The position numbers and the translations under genes are program-made. A stretch of DNA of 64,000 nucleotides from Trinickia violacea (GTDB lineage Bacteria > Pseudomonadota > Gammaproteobacteria > Burkholderiales > Burkholderiaceae): contig NZ_CP040078.1 of the NCBI RefSeq assembly GCF_005280735.1, positions 434,001 through 498,000 of the forward strand. Reading direction: 5' to 3'. Positions 16,382 to 24,760 of the stretch are shown piece by piece; position 1 is the first letter of the stretch, and every line of letters starts with the position of its first letter. The notes beneath the pieces were generated by a model, which was given only the letters and a program-made list of their open reading frames with translations, was not told where the DNA came from and did not search any database.

Positions 16382-17593
16382 ATGCGTGAACCCTTTCTCG
16401 CCCACCTGCGCAGCACGATCGACCAGATCCGCGCCGACGGGTTCTACAAGACCGAGCGCGTGATCGCGAGCCCGCAGTCGGCCGACGTGCGGCTCGCGAG
16501 CGGCGACGGCGTGCTGAACTTCTGCGCGAACAACTACCTCGGCCTCGCGAACGACGCGCGCCTGGTGGCCGCGGCGAAGGACGGGCTCGACCGCGACGGC
16601 TTCGGCATGGCTTCGGTGCGCTTCATTTGCGGCACGCAGACCGTGCACAAGGATTTGGAGCAGGCGCTGTCGCAATTCCTGCGCACCGACGACTGCATTC
16701 TCTATTCCAGCTGCTTCGACGCGAACGGCGGCCTGTTCGAAACGCTGCTCGACGACAGCGACGCGATCATCAGCGACGAGCTGAACCACGCGAGCATCAT
16801 CGACGGCGTGCGCTTGTCGAAGGCGAAACGCTATCGCTACAAGAACAACGATCTCGCCGATCTCGAAGCGAAGCTGAAAGAGGCCGACGCGGCCGGCGCG
16901 CGCTTCAAGCTGATCGCAACCGACGGCGTGTTCTCGATGGACGGCATCATCGCCGACTTGAAGGGCATCTGCGACCTGGCCGACCGCTACGGCGCGCTGG
17001 TGATGGTCGACGACTCGCACGCGGTCGGCTTCATCGGCGAGCATGGACGCGGCACGCCGGAGTATTGCGGCGTCGAGGGCCGCGTCGACATCATCACGGG
17101 CACGCTCGGCAAGGCGCTCGGCGGCGCCTCGGGCGGCTATGTCGCCGCGCGCAAGGAAATCGTCGAGCTGCTGCGCCAGCGCTCGCGTCCGTATCTGTTC
17201 TCGAACACGCTCACGCCGAGCATCGCGGCGGCCTCGCTCAAGGTGCTCGAATTGCTCGCGAGCGATGAAGGCGCCGAGCTGCGCCGCCGCGTGCGCGCGA
17301 ACGGCGAGCATTTCCGCAGCAAGATGAGCGCGGCGGGCTTCACGCTCGTGCCGGGCGAGCATCCGATCATTCCGGTGATGCTCGGCGACGCGCAAGTGGC
17401 GTCGCGTATGGCGGACGCGCTGCTGAAGGAAGGCGTCTACGTGATCGGCTTCTCGTTCCCGGTCGTGCCGAAGGGCCGCGCACGCATCCGCACGCAGATG
17501 AGCGCCGCACATACGAGCGAGCAGATCGATCGCGCCGTCGATGCGTTCGCGCGCGTCGGCCGCGAACTCGGCATTATTCCGGCCCAAGCCTAA
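16382..17593 (+). CDS. kbl: Glycine C-acetyltransferase (2-amino-3-ketobutyrate CoA ligase)
   Basis: 403 aa, a PLP-dependent alpha-oxoamine synthase of normal length for Kbl. It cleaves 2-amino-3-oxobutyrate with CoA to glycine and acetyl-CoA, the second step of threonine catabolism. Seen are FCANNYLGL at the N-terminus, the glycine-rich FGMASVRFICGTQTVHKDLE, DELNHASIIDG, VDDSHAVGFIGEHGRGT and the PLP-lysine motif TGTLGKALGGASGGY. It lies 13 bp upstream of tdh, a classic two-gene operon. From memory the pair also sits near the chromosome 2 origin in Burkholderia pseudomallei. Confidence 0.95.
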   Translation: MREPFLAHLRSTIDQIRADGFYKTERVIASPQSADVRLASGDGVLNFCANNYLGLANDARLVAAAKDGLDRDGFGMASVRFICGTQTVHKDLEQALSQFLRTDDCILYSSCFDANGGLFETLLDDSDAIISDELNHASIIDGVRLSKAKRYRYKNNDLADLEAKLKEADAAGARFKLIATDGVFSMDGIIADLKGICDLADRYGALVMVDDSHAVGFIGEHGRGTPEYCGVEGRVDIITGTLGKALGGASGGYVAARKEIVELLRQRSRPYLFSNTLTPSIAAASLKVLELLASDEGAELRRRVRANGEHFRSKMSAAGFTLVPGEHPIIPVMLGDAQVASRMADALLKEGVYVIGFSFPVVPKGRARIRTQMSAAHTSEQIDRAVDAFARVGRELGIIPAQA

Positions 17594-17606
17594 ACAAGGA
17601 GCGCAC

Positions 17607-18635
17607 ATGAAAGCACTAGCCAAACTCGAACGCGCTCCGGGCCTGACGCTCACGCGCGTGAAGAAACCCGAAGTCGGCCACAACGACGTGATGATTCGCA
17701 TCAAGCGCACGGCGATCTGCGGCACCGACATCCACATCTGGAAGTGGGACGACTGGGCGCAAAAGACGATTCCTGTGCCGATGCACGTCGGCCATGAATA
17801 TGTCGGCGAGATCGTCGAAATGGGCCAGGAAGTGCGCGGCTTCGAGCTGGGCGATCGCGTGTCGGGCGAAGGCCACATCACCTGTGGCTTCTGCCGGAAC
17901 TGTCGCGCGGGGCGCCGGCATTTGTGCCGCAATACGGTCGGCGTCGGCGTGAATCGCGAAGGCGCGTTCGCCGAATATCTCGTGATTCCCGCGTTCAACG
18001 CGTTCAAGATTCCGCCTGAGATCTCCGACGATCTCGCCGCGATCTTCGATCCGTTCGGCAATGCGACGCATACGGCGCTGTCGTTCAATCTCGTCGGCGA
18101 GGACGTGCTGATCACGGGCGCGGGGCCGATCGGCGTCATGGCGGTGGCGATCGCGAAGCACGTCGGCGCGCGCAACGTCGTCATCACCGATGTCAACGAC
18201 TACCGGCTCGAACTCGCGCGCAAGATGGGCGCGACGCGCGCGGTCAACATTTCGCGCGAGTCGCTGCGCGACGTGATGTCGGATCTCCATATGACGGAGG
18301 GCTTCGACGTCGGCCTCGAAATGTCCGGCGTGCCGAGCGCGTTCACGGGCATGCTCGAGGCGATGAACCACGGCGGCAAGGTCGCGCTGCTCGGCATCCC
18401 GCCCGCGCAAACGGCGATCGACTGGAATCAGGTGATCTTCAAGGGCCTCGAAATCAAAGGCATCTATGGACGCGAGATGTTCGAGACCTGGTACAAGATG
18501 GTCGCGATGCTGCAAAGCGGGCTCGACCTGTCGCCGATCCTGACGCACCGTTTCGCGGTCGACGACTACGAAAAGGCGTTTGCGACGATGCTCTCGGGGG
18601 AAAGCGGAAAGGTCATTCTAGATTGGACCGTTTAA
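17607..18635 (+). CDS. tdh: L-threonine 3-dehydrogenase
   Basis: 342 aa, the same size as E. coli Tdh. It is a zinc-dependent medium-chain dehydrogenase oxidising L-threonine to 2-amino-3-oxobutyrate with NAD. The catalytic zinc site is AICGTDIHIWKWD plus HVGHEYVGEIVE. The structural zinc cluster is CGFCRNCRAGRRHLC and the nucleotide fold is ITGAGPIGVMAVAIAKHVGARNVVITDVN. The ATG at 17607 follows AAGGAG. Its product is used by the upstream Kbl. A strong terminator follows. Confidence 0.95.
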   Translation: MKALAKLERAPGLTLTRVKKPEVGHNDVMIRIKRTAICGTDIHIWKWDDWAQKTIPVPMHVGHEYVGEIVEMGQEVRGFELGDRVSGEGHITCGFCRNCRAGRRHLCRNTVGVGVNREGAFAEYLVIPAFNAFKIPPEISDDLAAIFDPFGNATHTALSFNLVGEDVLITGAGPIGVMAVAIAKHVGARNVVITDVNDYRLELARKMGATRAVNISRESLRDVMSDLHMTEGFDVGLEMSGVPSAFTGMLEAMNHGGKVALLGIPPAQTAIDWNQVIFKGLEIKGIYGREMFETWYKMVAMLQSGLDLSPILTHRFAVDDYEKAFATMLSGESGKVILDWTV

Positions 18636-18656
18636 GCACGGCTTCACCGAAGAGCA

Positions 18657-18697
18657 AAGCCCCGTCGCCGGACATCGGCGGCGGGGCTTCTGTTTTT
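18657..18697 (+). terminator. Rho-independent terminator after tdh
   Basis: A GC-rich stem (AAGCCCCGTCGCCG pairing with CGGCGGCGGGGCTT around a short GACAT loop) is followed by CTGTTTTT. It ends the kbl-tdh transcript 20 bp after the stop. Confidence 0.85.
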
Positions 18698-18834
18698 GGA
18701 CGGCGGAAAGTTTCGCAAAAATGTCTCCGAGGATGTCGATCTCGCCTAGGCTTGTTCGTCGTAAGGATGTGACCGTGCTGATCCAGCCCAGGTCGCCGAT
18801 TCTCGAACGTTTCGTTAGCTAAGGAGCTATCGCC

Positions 18835-19314
18835 ATGTCCGCTTCATCCGCCGTCAAGCCGATTCCCGAAGGCATGCATTCCCTGACCCCGCACCTCGTC
18901 TGCGCGGGGGCCGCCGAGGCCATCGCGTTCTACATCAAAGCCTTCAACGCCATCGAAGGAGTGCGCCTGCCCGCGCCGAACGGCAAGATCATGCACGCAT
19001 CGCTGAAGATCGGCGATTCGACGCTTTTTCTCTTCGACGAAATGCCCGAGCACGGCGCGCTTGGGCCGAAGAGCCTGAAGGGCTCGCCTGTCACCATTCA
19101 TCTGTATGTCGAAAACGTCGATGCGACGGTCGAGCGCGCCGTGGCCGCCGGCGCCAAGGTCACGATGCCTGTCGCCGACATGTTCTGGGGCGACCGCTAT
19201 GGTCAGATCGAAGATCCGTTCGGGCACCGGTGGTCGGTCGCGACGCACGTGCGCGACGTCAGCCCCGAGGAGATGCAAAAGGCGATGGCCAACGCCTCTT
19301 GCGGGCAGGGTTGA
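18835..19314 (+). CDS. VOC/glyoxalase superfamily protein (PhnB-like)
   Basis: 159 aa with two beta-alpha-beta-beta-beta units. Seen are LTPHLVCAGAAEAIAFYIKAF, GKIMHASLKIGDSTLFLFDE, VTIHLYVENVDATVERAVAAGAKV and DRYGQIEDPFGHRWSVATH. This is the PhnB-like/DUF1428-type glyoxalase subgroup, common single genes in Burkholderia of unknown substrate. AAGGAG precedes the ATG. Confidence 0.82.
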   Translation: MSASSAVKPIPEGMHSLTPHLVCAGAAEAIAFYIKAFNAIEGVRLPAPNGKIMHASLKIGDSTLFLFDEMPEHGALGPKSLKGSPVTIHLYVENVDATVERAVAAGAKVTMPVADMFWGDRYGQIEDPFGHRWSVATHVRDVSPEEMQKAMANASCGQG

Positions 19315-19409
19315 CGTGACGCCGAAGCGGTGAGGGAGACGAGCGCGGATGGCGTCACCGTGAAGTCCGCGCTTCGCTTTGCCTCACCGTGAGTCGTCGC
19401 CGCACCGGC

Positions 19410-19426
19410 TCCCGTTAAAGCTCACC
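19410..19426 (+). repeat. Dispersed iteron
   Basis: TCCCGTTAAAGCTCACC, same orientation as the origin array, between the convergent VOC and YceI genes. A weaker relative (GGCGAAAAAACCTCACC, 20224-20240) lies in the divergent gap between the YceI and TetR genes. Confidence 0.75.
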
Positions 19427-19454
19427 TTTCCTGCAAAGCGCTCAACTCGCCGCC

Positions 19455-20117
19455 TTAACTTCCCGCCTTCGGCTTTGCGAACTCGGCCTGGATGCGGACG
19501 TGAACGTCGTCGCCCACGGCCGGATACCACGTCCCCAGACCGAATTGCGAGCGGCTGAAATGCCCCTCGGCCGAGAAACCGAGCTTGTCCTCCTTGGTCA
19601 GCGGATCGGGTGCGAAGCCGTTGAACGTCACGTCGAGCGTCACGGGGCGTGTCGTGCCGCGAATCGTCAGGTCTCCTGACAGTGTCCCGGTGGTCTCGCC
19701 GGTGCGCTGAAAGTGCGTGCTGACGAAGCGGATCTGCGGATAGCGCTCGACATCGAACATGTCGGGGCCTTTCACGAATTTGTCGAGAAGCGGCACATTG
19801 GTATCGACGCTCGCCGCGTCGATCGACGCCGTCACCGCACTCGCATCGAGACCGCCTGCGTTCCAATCGAGCGCGGCATTGACGCGATCGAAGCGCATCA
19901 CGAAGCGCGAATACTTCAGGTGGTCGACATCGAAGACGACGCTCCAATGGTGCGCGTCGAGTTCGTAGTGCCCAAGCGGCACGCGCGCTTCATTCGCGCT
20001 GACCGAATGCGTGACCACCTGCAGCGGCGTGCACCCCGAGAACAGCGCGACGGTGGCCGCTGTTCCCAGCAACATGGCCCAGCGCGTGGCCGTCTTGTGA
20101 ATTGCGAGTGGCGTCAT
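19455..20117 (-). CDS. YceI-family lipoprotein
   Basis: 220 aa. A lipoprotein signal peptide ends in ALFSGC, so the mature protein is likely anchored in a membrane facing the periplasm. The YceI lipocalin-like domain follows: GHYELDAHHWSVVFDVDHLKYSRFVMRFDRV, VDTNVPLLDKFVKGPDMFDVERYPQIRFVSTHF, GDLTIRGTTRPVTLDVTF and LGFSAEGHFSRSQFGLG. YceI proteins bind isoprenoid lipids. I start at the ATG at 20117; the longer frame upstream has no signal-peptide logic. Confidence 0.85.
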   Translation of the reverse strand: MTPLAIHKTATRWAMLLGTAATVALFSGCTPLQVVTHSVSANEARVPLGHYELDAHHWSVVFDVDHLKYSRFVMRFDRVNAALDWNAGGLDASAVTASIDAASVDTNVPLLDKFVKGPDMFDVERYPQIRFVSTHFQRTGETTGTLSGDLTIRGTTRPVTLDVTFNGFAPDPLTKEDKLGFSAEGHFSRSQFGLGTWYPAVGDDVHVRIQAEFAKPKAGS

Positions 20118-20302
20118 CGTTTGTCGATTCGAGGGTTCGGGACGGATTCGAGTTGGGGCCGAGTTGGGGCCGAAAGCGACCATGCCGCGCCAAGATAGCG
20201 CAGATGCAGGCAACGCGGTAGCCGGCGAAAAAACCTCACCGCGATAACGGCTAATGCCGCCGATGCTTGACATGGGAGAACGATCATTCTACCTTTGAGC
20301 CC

Positions 20303-20944
20303 ATGACGACATCGACTGAAACCTCCTCAACACCCAGCGCTCGAGAGCGCTTGCTCGACGCCGCCGAAGCGCTGATCTACGCGGGCGGCATCCACGCGAC
20401 CGGCGTGGACGCGATCGTTCGCGAATCGGGCACGGCGCGCAAGAGCTTCTACACGCACTTCGAATCGAAGGATGCGCTGGTGGCCGCCGCGCTCGAAAGG
20501 CGCGACGAGCGCTGGATGAACTGGTTCATCGAGGGCACGCGAAACAGCGGAGGCACGCCGCGCGCCCAACTGCTGGGCATGTTCGATGTGCTGCGCAAGT
20601 GGTTTGCCTCGGAGGATTTCCACGGTTGCGCGTTTCTCAATGCGTCCGGCGAGATTGCGGATGCGGAAGATCCGATCCGCGTCGTCGCGCGCGGGCACAA
20701 GGCGCGCCTCTTGAGTTTCATTCGCGAACTGTTCGACGAATTCGCCGCTGCGAGCGGTCATGACAGCCGTCACGCGGCGAAGCTCTCGCGCCAATGGCTG
20801 ATTCTGATCGACGGCGCGATCGGCGTGGCGCTCGTGAGCGGCGAGCCCGACGCCGCACGCGATGCGCGCGCCGCGGCCGAGCGGCTGATCGGCGACGAAC
20901 CCGAATCCTCGCGCTCGCCGTCGCGGCGCGCGCCTTCACGTTGA
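20303..20944 (+). CDS. TetR/AcrR-family transcriptional regulator
   Basis: 213 aa. The N-terminal DNA-binding domain is RERLLDAAEALIYAGGIHATGVDAIVRESGTARKSFYTHFESKDALVAAAL (about 14-66). The ligand-binding helices match TetR_C subgroup members that respond to small hydrophobic compounds (FHGCAFLNASGEIAD). It precedes the DUF1348 gene by 20 bp, so the two are probably co-transcribed and autoregulated. It is divergent from the YceI gene. Confidence 0.85.
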   Translation: MTTSTETSSTPSARERLLDAAEALIYAGGIHATGVDAIVRESGTARKSFYTHFESKDALVAAALERRDERWMNWFIEGTRNSGGTPRAQLLGMFDVLRKWFASEDFHGCAFLNASGEIADAEDPIRVVARGHKARLLSFIRELFDEFAAASGHDSRHAAKLSRQWLILIDGAIGVALVSGEPDAARDARAAAERLIGDEPESSRSPSRRAPSR

Positions 20945-20964
20945 CACATCGAAAGGAGAATCCC

Positions 20965-21444
20965 ATGTCCGCTGCTCCCGAATCCCGTCCGCCGCTTCCG
21001 CCGTTCACGCGCGAAACTGCGATCCAGAAAGTGCGCGCTGCCGAAGACGGCTGGAATACGCGCGACCCCGAGCGCGTGTCGCTCGCTTACACGCCGCAAA
21101 GCGTCTGGCGCAACCGAGCGGAATTCGTCACTGGACGCGCCGAGATCGTCCAGCTCCTGACCCGCAAATGGGCGAAGGAATTGGACTATCGGTTGATCAA
21201 GGAGCTATGGGCGTACACCGAGAACCGCATCGCCGTGCGATTCGCTTACGAGTGGCATGACGATTCGGGCAATTGGTTTCGTTCATATGGCAACGAGAAT
21301 TGGGAATTCGACGAGCATGGACTGATGGCGCGGCGTTTCGCGTGCATCAACGACCTGCCGATCCGCGAAGCCGATCGTCTCTATCACTGGCCGCTCGGAC
21401 GCCGTCCCGACGACCATCCCAGCTTGTCCGATCTCGGGCTCTGA
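20965..21444 (+). CDS. DUF1348 / NTF2-like protein
   Basis: 159 aa. The NTF2-fold DUF1348 signature is very clear: LPPFTRETAIQKVRAAEDGWNTRDPERVSLAYTPQSVWRNRAEFVTGRAEIVQLLTRKWAKELDYRLIKELWAYTENRIAVRFAYEWHDDSGNWFRSYGNENWEF. The biochemical role is unknown. These genes often accompany TetR regulators and stress oxidoreductases. An AAAGGAGA site precedes the ATG at 20965. Confidence 0.88.
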   Translation: MSAAPESRPPLPPFTRETAIQKVRAAEDGWNTRDPERVSLAYTPQSVWRNRAEFVTGRAEIVQLLTRKWAKELDYRLIKELWAYTENRIAVRFAYEWHDDSGNWFRSYGNENWEFDEHGLMARRFACINDLPIREADRLYHWPLGRRPDDHPSLSDLGL

Positions 21445-21613
21445 CCCGCACGTCCGCTACCCCGCACGACAGGCCGCGCGCGAATGCCGCGCGAGTCTGT
21501 CCATCCGAGCGAACCCTCCATACGTCGCGTCATTTCGTTGAGGTAGAGTGCGCGACGGGCAGCACGATTCAAGACAAATACTGCGTCGGCCGACGGCCGA
21601 TAACGGAGCGGAC

Positions 21614-22129
21614 ATGCGGTTTGGGGTGGGGGCAAAAAAAGCGGTGCCCGCGTGCGCGCTGCTGCTGGCATTGACCGGATTGACGGCGTCGCGAGCGGAG
21701 GCTGCGGACTGGTGCGGCGGCGGCGTTTGGGTCGATGCGATGATCGGCTCGCAGCACATCAATCCGAAGCAACACTTTGAAGACTTCAATCCGGGGCTCG
21801 GCGTCGAGTGCTGGCTCAACGGCCAGTGGGCGCTGACCGCGGGCGGCTATCGCAATTCGCTGTCGCGGCCGTCGTGGTACGGCGGCGGCGTGTGGGCGCC
21901 TGAGTTCCTGCATTTCGGCTTCGTGCGGCTCGCCGCGATGGCCGGCATCATCTCGGGCTACAACTATGGCGACTGGGGCCTCGGCCGCAATCACACGATC
22001 GGCCCGGTGGCCGCGCCGATCTTGATGGTCGACTATAAGCGCGTGGGCGTGAACTTCATCCTCATTCCGCCGATTCCGTCGGACAACTTGCCGTTTACGG
22101 TCGGGTTTCAGGTGAAGGTCAAGTTTTGA
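21614..22129 (+). CDS. Exported protein, probable small outer-membrane beta-barrel
   Basis: 171 aa with a signal peptide (hydrophobic core ACALLLALTGLTA, cleavage after SRAEA). The mature part has alternating hydrophobic strands with aromatic girdles (VWVDAMIGSQHI, WALTAGGYRNSL, FGFVRLAAMAGIISG, LPFTVGFQVKVKF) and ends in phenylalanine, typical of barrel proteins inserted by the BAM machinery. I do not recognise the family with confidence. The start at 21614 has CGGAGCGG upstream. Confidence 0.6.
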   Translation: MRFGVGAKKAVPACALLLALTGLTASRAEAADWCGGGVWVDAMIGSQHINPKQHFEDFNPGLGVECWLNGQWALTAGGYRNSLSRPSWYGGGVWAPEFLHFGFVRLAAMAGIISGYNYGDWGLGRNHTIGPVAAPILMVDYKRVGVNFILIPPIPSDNLPFTVGFQVKVKF

Positions 22130-22206
22130 GGCGATGCCGGTTCACCCATAGATAGGTCGCGTTATTTACTCGGCGCCGTGCTTGCCGGATACGGCATCCG
22201 TCGATA

Positions 22207-22223
22207 GGTGAGAACTTTCGGGA
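22207..22223 (-). repeat. Dispersed iteron
   Basis: GGTGAGAACTTTCGGGA, inverse to the origin array, about 160 bp upstream of the semialdehyde dehydrogenase gene in a 250-bp intergenic region. Confidence 0.75.
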
Positions 22224-22275
22224 GCCATGGAAGCGGCCGATTCCTGGGTGCCATATCCGAGTGCCAATCGGCATA

Positions 22276-22351
22276 ATAGAAATACTAATTCATGGATAAC
22301 ACCTAGAATAGCGTCAAACCAAGGTGTGTTCGGCTAATATAGTCAGTCTAT
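22276..22351. promoter_or_regulatory. Two operator palindromes (ATAG-N5-CTAT type) upstream of the KGSA dehydrogenase
   Basis: ATAG-AAATA-CTAA (22276-22288) and ATAG-TCAGT-CTAT (22339-22351), the latter inside TAATATAGTCAGTCTATATT and overlapping a likely -10. The same 13-bp motif occurs three times between the arabonate dehydratase and KDA dehydratase genes at 28.3-28.5 kb. Half-sites of this length and symmetry suit a FadR/GntR dimer, probably the regulator at 23998. Confidence 0.65.
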
Positions 22352-22379
22352 ATTTGACTTCCTCGAACGAGACAACACC

Positions 22380-23969
22380 ATGACCCTCTCCGGCGACCTA
22401 CTCATCGGCGGCGCTGCCGTGCGCGGCCAAGGCTTAGGATTTCACGCATGGAACGCGACGACGGGCGAGCCGCTCGGCCCCGAATTCGCCAGTGCGACAG
22501 CCGGACAGCTCGCGCGCGCGTGCGAGCTTGCCGCCGAGGCATTCGAGCGCTACAGCGAAACGACCTCCAGCGAACGCGCTGCGTTTCTCGACGAGATCGC
22601 GGACCGCATCGTTGCCATCGGCGACGAACTCATCGAGCGCGCCTGCGCCGAGACCGGCTTGCCGCGTGCGCGCATCGAAGGTGAGCGCACGCGCACGGTC
22701 AATCAGTTGAAGATGTTTGCCGACTTGGTTCGCGAAGGCAGTTGGCATGACGTGCGCATCGATCACGCGCTGCCCGAACGCCGTCCGCTGCCGAGGCCCG
22801 ATCTGCGTCTGCGGCGCGTTGCGCTCGGCCCGGTGGCCGTGTTCGGCGCGAGCAATTTCCCGTTGGCGTTCTCGGTTGCGGGTGGCGATACCGCATCGGC
22901 TCTTGCGGCGGGTTGTCCGGTGGTCGTGAAGGCGCATGGCGCGCATCCGGGCACGTCCGAATTGGTCGGACGTGCGGTGCGGGACGCCGTCGATGCGTGC
23001 GGGCTGCCGCCCGCCGTGTTCTCGCTGCTGTTCGATGCCGGTTTCGAAGTCGGCACGGCGCTCGTTCGGCACCCGGCGATTCAAGCGGTCGGCTTCACGG
23101 GTTCGCGTTCGGGCGGCCTCGCGCTGCGTGCCGTCGCGAATGCACGCGAGATGCCGATCCCGGTCTACGCGGAAATGAGCAGCGTCAATCCGGTATTCGC
23201 GCTGCCGGCGGCGCTCGCCGTGCGCGGCGAGCCGATGGCGCAGGCATATGTCGAATCGCTCACGCTCGGCAGCGGGCAGTTCTGCACGAACCCCGGCTTG
23301 CTGTTTGCCGTGAAGGGCGCGGCGTTCGATCGCTTTGTCGAGGTGGCGTCGGAGGCGCTCGCGGCGAAGCCGGCCGGCGTGATGCTGACGCAAGGCATCG
23401 CAAGCGCGTACGCACAGGGCATCGAACGGCTATGTGGCATGCCGGGCGTGCGCGTGCTGGCGCGCGGCAAGACGGCGGGCAGCGAGCCCGGTTGGCGTGC
23501 GCAGGCCGCGCTCTTGTTGGTCGAGGCTTCGGAGCTGATCGCGCGGCCGGCGCTGGCTCACGAAGTGTTTGGCCCGAGTTCGGTGATCGTCGCGTGCGAC
23601 AGCGTCGAGCAGATGATCGCGCTCGCGCGTTTGCTCGAAGGTCAGTTGACCGCCACGCTGCAGATCGACGCGGCCGACCACGCCGCGGCGCGGCCGTTGT
23701 TGACCGCGCTGCAGCGCGTCGCCGGACGCGTGTTGGCGAATGCGTTTCCGACTGGCGTCGAAGTCGCCGATGCGATGGTGCACGGCGGCCCGTTTCCCGC
23801 AACCTCGGACGTGCGCTCGACCTCGGTCGGCACGGCGGCGATCGAGCGCTTCCTGCGCCCGGTCTGCTATCAGGGCTTGCCGCAGGATCTGCTGCCGCCC
23901 GTGCTGCGCGACGAGAACCCGTCGCGCGCGGCGCGGCGCATCGATGGCCGGCTGCAGTTGCCGGCTTGA
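22380..23969 (+). CDS. Alpha-ketoglutarate semialdehyde dehydrogenase
   Basis: 529-aa aldehyde dehydrogenase of the long AldH/KGSADH type. Seen are GPVAVFGASNFPLAFSVAGGDTASALAAGCPVVVKAHGAHPGTSELVG (cofactor fold), GFTGSRSGG, the glutamate region PIPVYAEMSSVNPVF and the catalytic cysteine in GSGQFCTNPGL. It oxidises alpha-ketoglutarate semialdehyde to alpha-ketoglutarate with NAD(P), the last step of the L-arabinose, galactarate or hydroxyproline routes. The arabonate and KDA dehydratases nearby make arabinose the likely source. It carries the shared operator upstream and is followed 28 bp later by the regulator gene. Confidence 0.85.
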   Translation: MTLSGDLLIGGAAVRGQGLGFHAWNATTGEPLGPEFASATAGQLARACELAAEAFERYSETTSSERAAFLDEIADRIVAIGDELIERACAETGLPRARIEGERTRTVNQLKMFADLVREGSWHDVRIDHALPERRPLPRPDLRLRRVALGPVAVFGASNFPLAFSVAGGDTASALAAGCPVVVKAHGAHPGTSELVGRAVRDAVDACGLPPAVFSLLFDAGFEVGTALVRHPAIQAVGFTGSRSGGLALRAVANAREMPIPVYAEMSSVNPVFALPAALAVRGEPMAQAYVESLTLGSGQFCTNPGLLFAVKGAAFDRFVEVASEALAAKPAGVMLTQGIASAYAQGIERLCGMPGVRVLARGKTAGSEPGWRAQAALLLVEASELIARPALAHEVFGPSSVIVACDSVEQMIALARLLEGQLTATLQIDAADHAAARPLLTALQRVAGRVLANAFPTGVEVADAMVHGGPFPATSDVRSTSVGTAAIERFLRPVCYQGLPQDLLPPVLRDENPSRAARRIDGRLQLPA

Positions 23970-23997
23970 CGAGCCAGCGCGCCGCCACGCGATCGCC

Positions 23998-24726
23998 ATG
24001 GACTATCGACACCTTCAGAACCGCAAGAGCATGCACGGACGCATCGTGCAGGAACTCGGCATCGAAATCGTCAAGGGCACGCTGGCGCCCGGCGAGCGCC
24101 TGCCGGCCGAGCCCGTGCTATGCGAGAAATACGGCGTGAGCCGTCCCGTCGTGCGGGAGGCGACGCGCGTGCTGGTCGCCAAGGGGCTCGTGACATCGAA
24201 GCCGCGCGTGGGCAGCATCGTGCGTCCGCGCGAGCACTGGCACCTGCTCGATCCCGATGTCCTCTACTGGACGCTCGCCAGCATTCCCGAGAGCGACTTC
24301 TTCCACTCGTTGCTGACCGTGCGCCGGATCATCGAACCGGCCGCAGCCGCGCTCGCCGCCACCGAAGCCTCCGACGAGGACCTCGCGCGCATCCGTGTCG
24401 CCTACGAGCGCATGGCGGGCGCGGATAGCGCCGACGGGCTGCTCGAGCCCGACCTCGAATTTCATCGCGCGATCACGGCCGCGACGCACAACGACATGCT
24501 CGCGTACATCGGCAACATGATGTCGCTCGCGTTGTCGGAGTCGATCAAGCTGACGAGCCGCCATCCGGATACCCACGCACTTTCCCTGCCGCGTCACAAG
24601 GCGATTCTCACGGCGATCCAGAATCGCGACCCGCTCGGCGCGCGGCAGGCGAGCCTCGTGCAGCTAGAGAACGCGCTGGTCGACGCCGATTCGATCCTCG
24701 AAGTCGGCAGCCGCAGCGTGCGTTGA
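23998..24726 (+). CDS. GntR/FadR-family regulator, probable arabinose regulon repressor
   Basis: 242 aa. The N-terminal winged helix is HGRIVQELGIEIVKGTLAPGERLPAEPVLCEKYGVSRPVVREATRVLVAKGLVTSKPRVGSIVRPR (about 12-77). The C-terminal FCD effector domain holds metal-ligand residues within EPDLEFHRAITAATHNDM and SLPRHKAILTAIQNRDPLGA. It forms an operon with the KGSA dehydrogenase and probably recognises the ATAG-N5-CTAT palindromes in front of both arabinose gene groups. Inducer identity (arabonate, KDA or similar) is inferred only. Confidence 0.85.
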   Translation: MDYRHLQNRKSMHGRIVQELGIEIVKGTLAPGERLPAEPVLCEKYGVSRPVVREATRVLVAKGLVTSKPRVGSIVRPREHWHLLDPDVLYWTLASIPESDFFHSLLTVRRIIEPAAAALAATEASDEDLARIRVAYERMAGADSADGLLEPDLEFHRAITAATHNDMLAYIGNMMSLALSESIKLTSRHPDTHALSLPRHKAILTAIQNRDPLGARQASLVQLENALVDADSILEVGSRSVR

Positions 24727-24760
24727 GCCGCCTCCGGGCCAGGAAGCCGCGAATGCCTCG

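Noticed and set aside
16262..18196. A 644-codon minus-strand frame across kbl and tdh
   Set aside because: Antisense to two clear enzymes. Composition is rich in Arg/Asp/His/Ala, as expected from the reverse of such codons.
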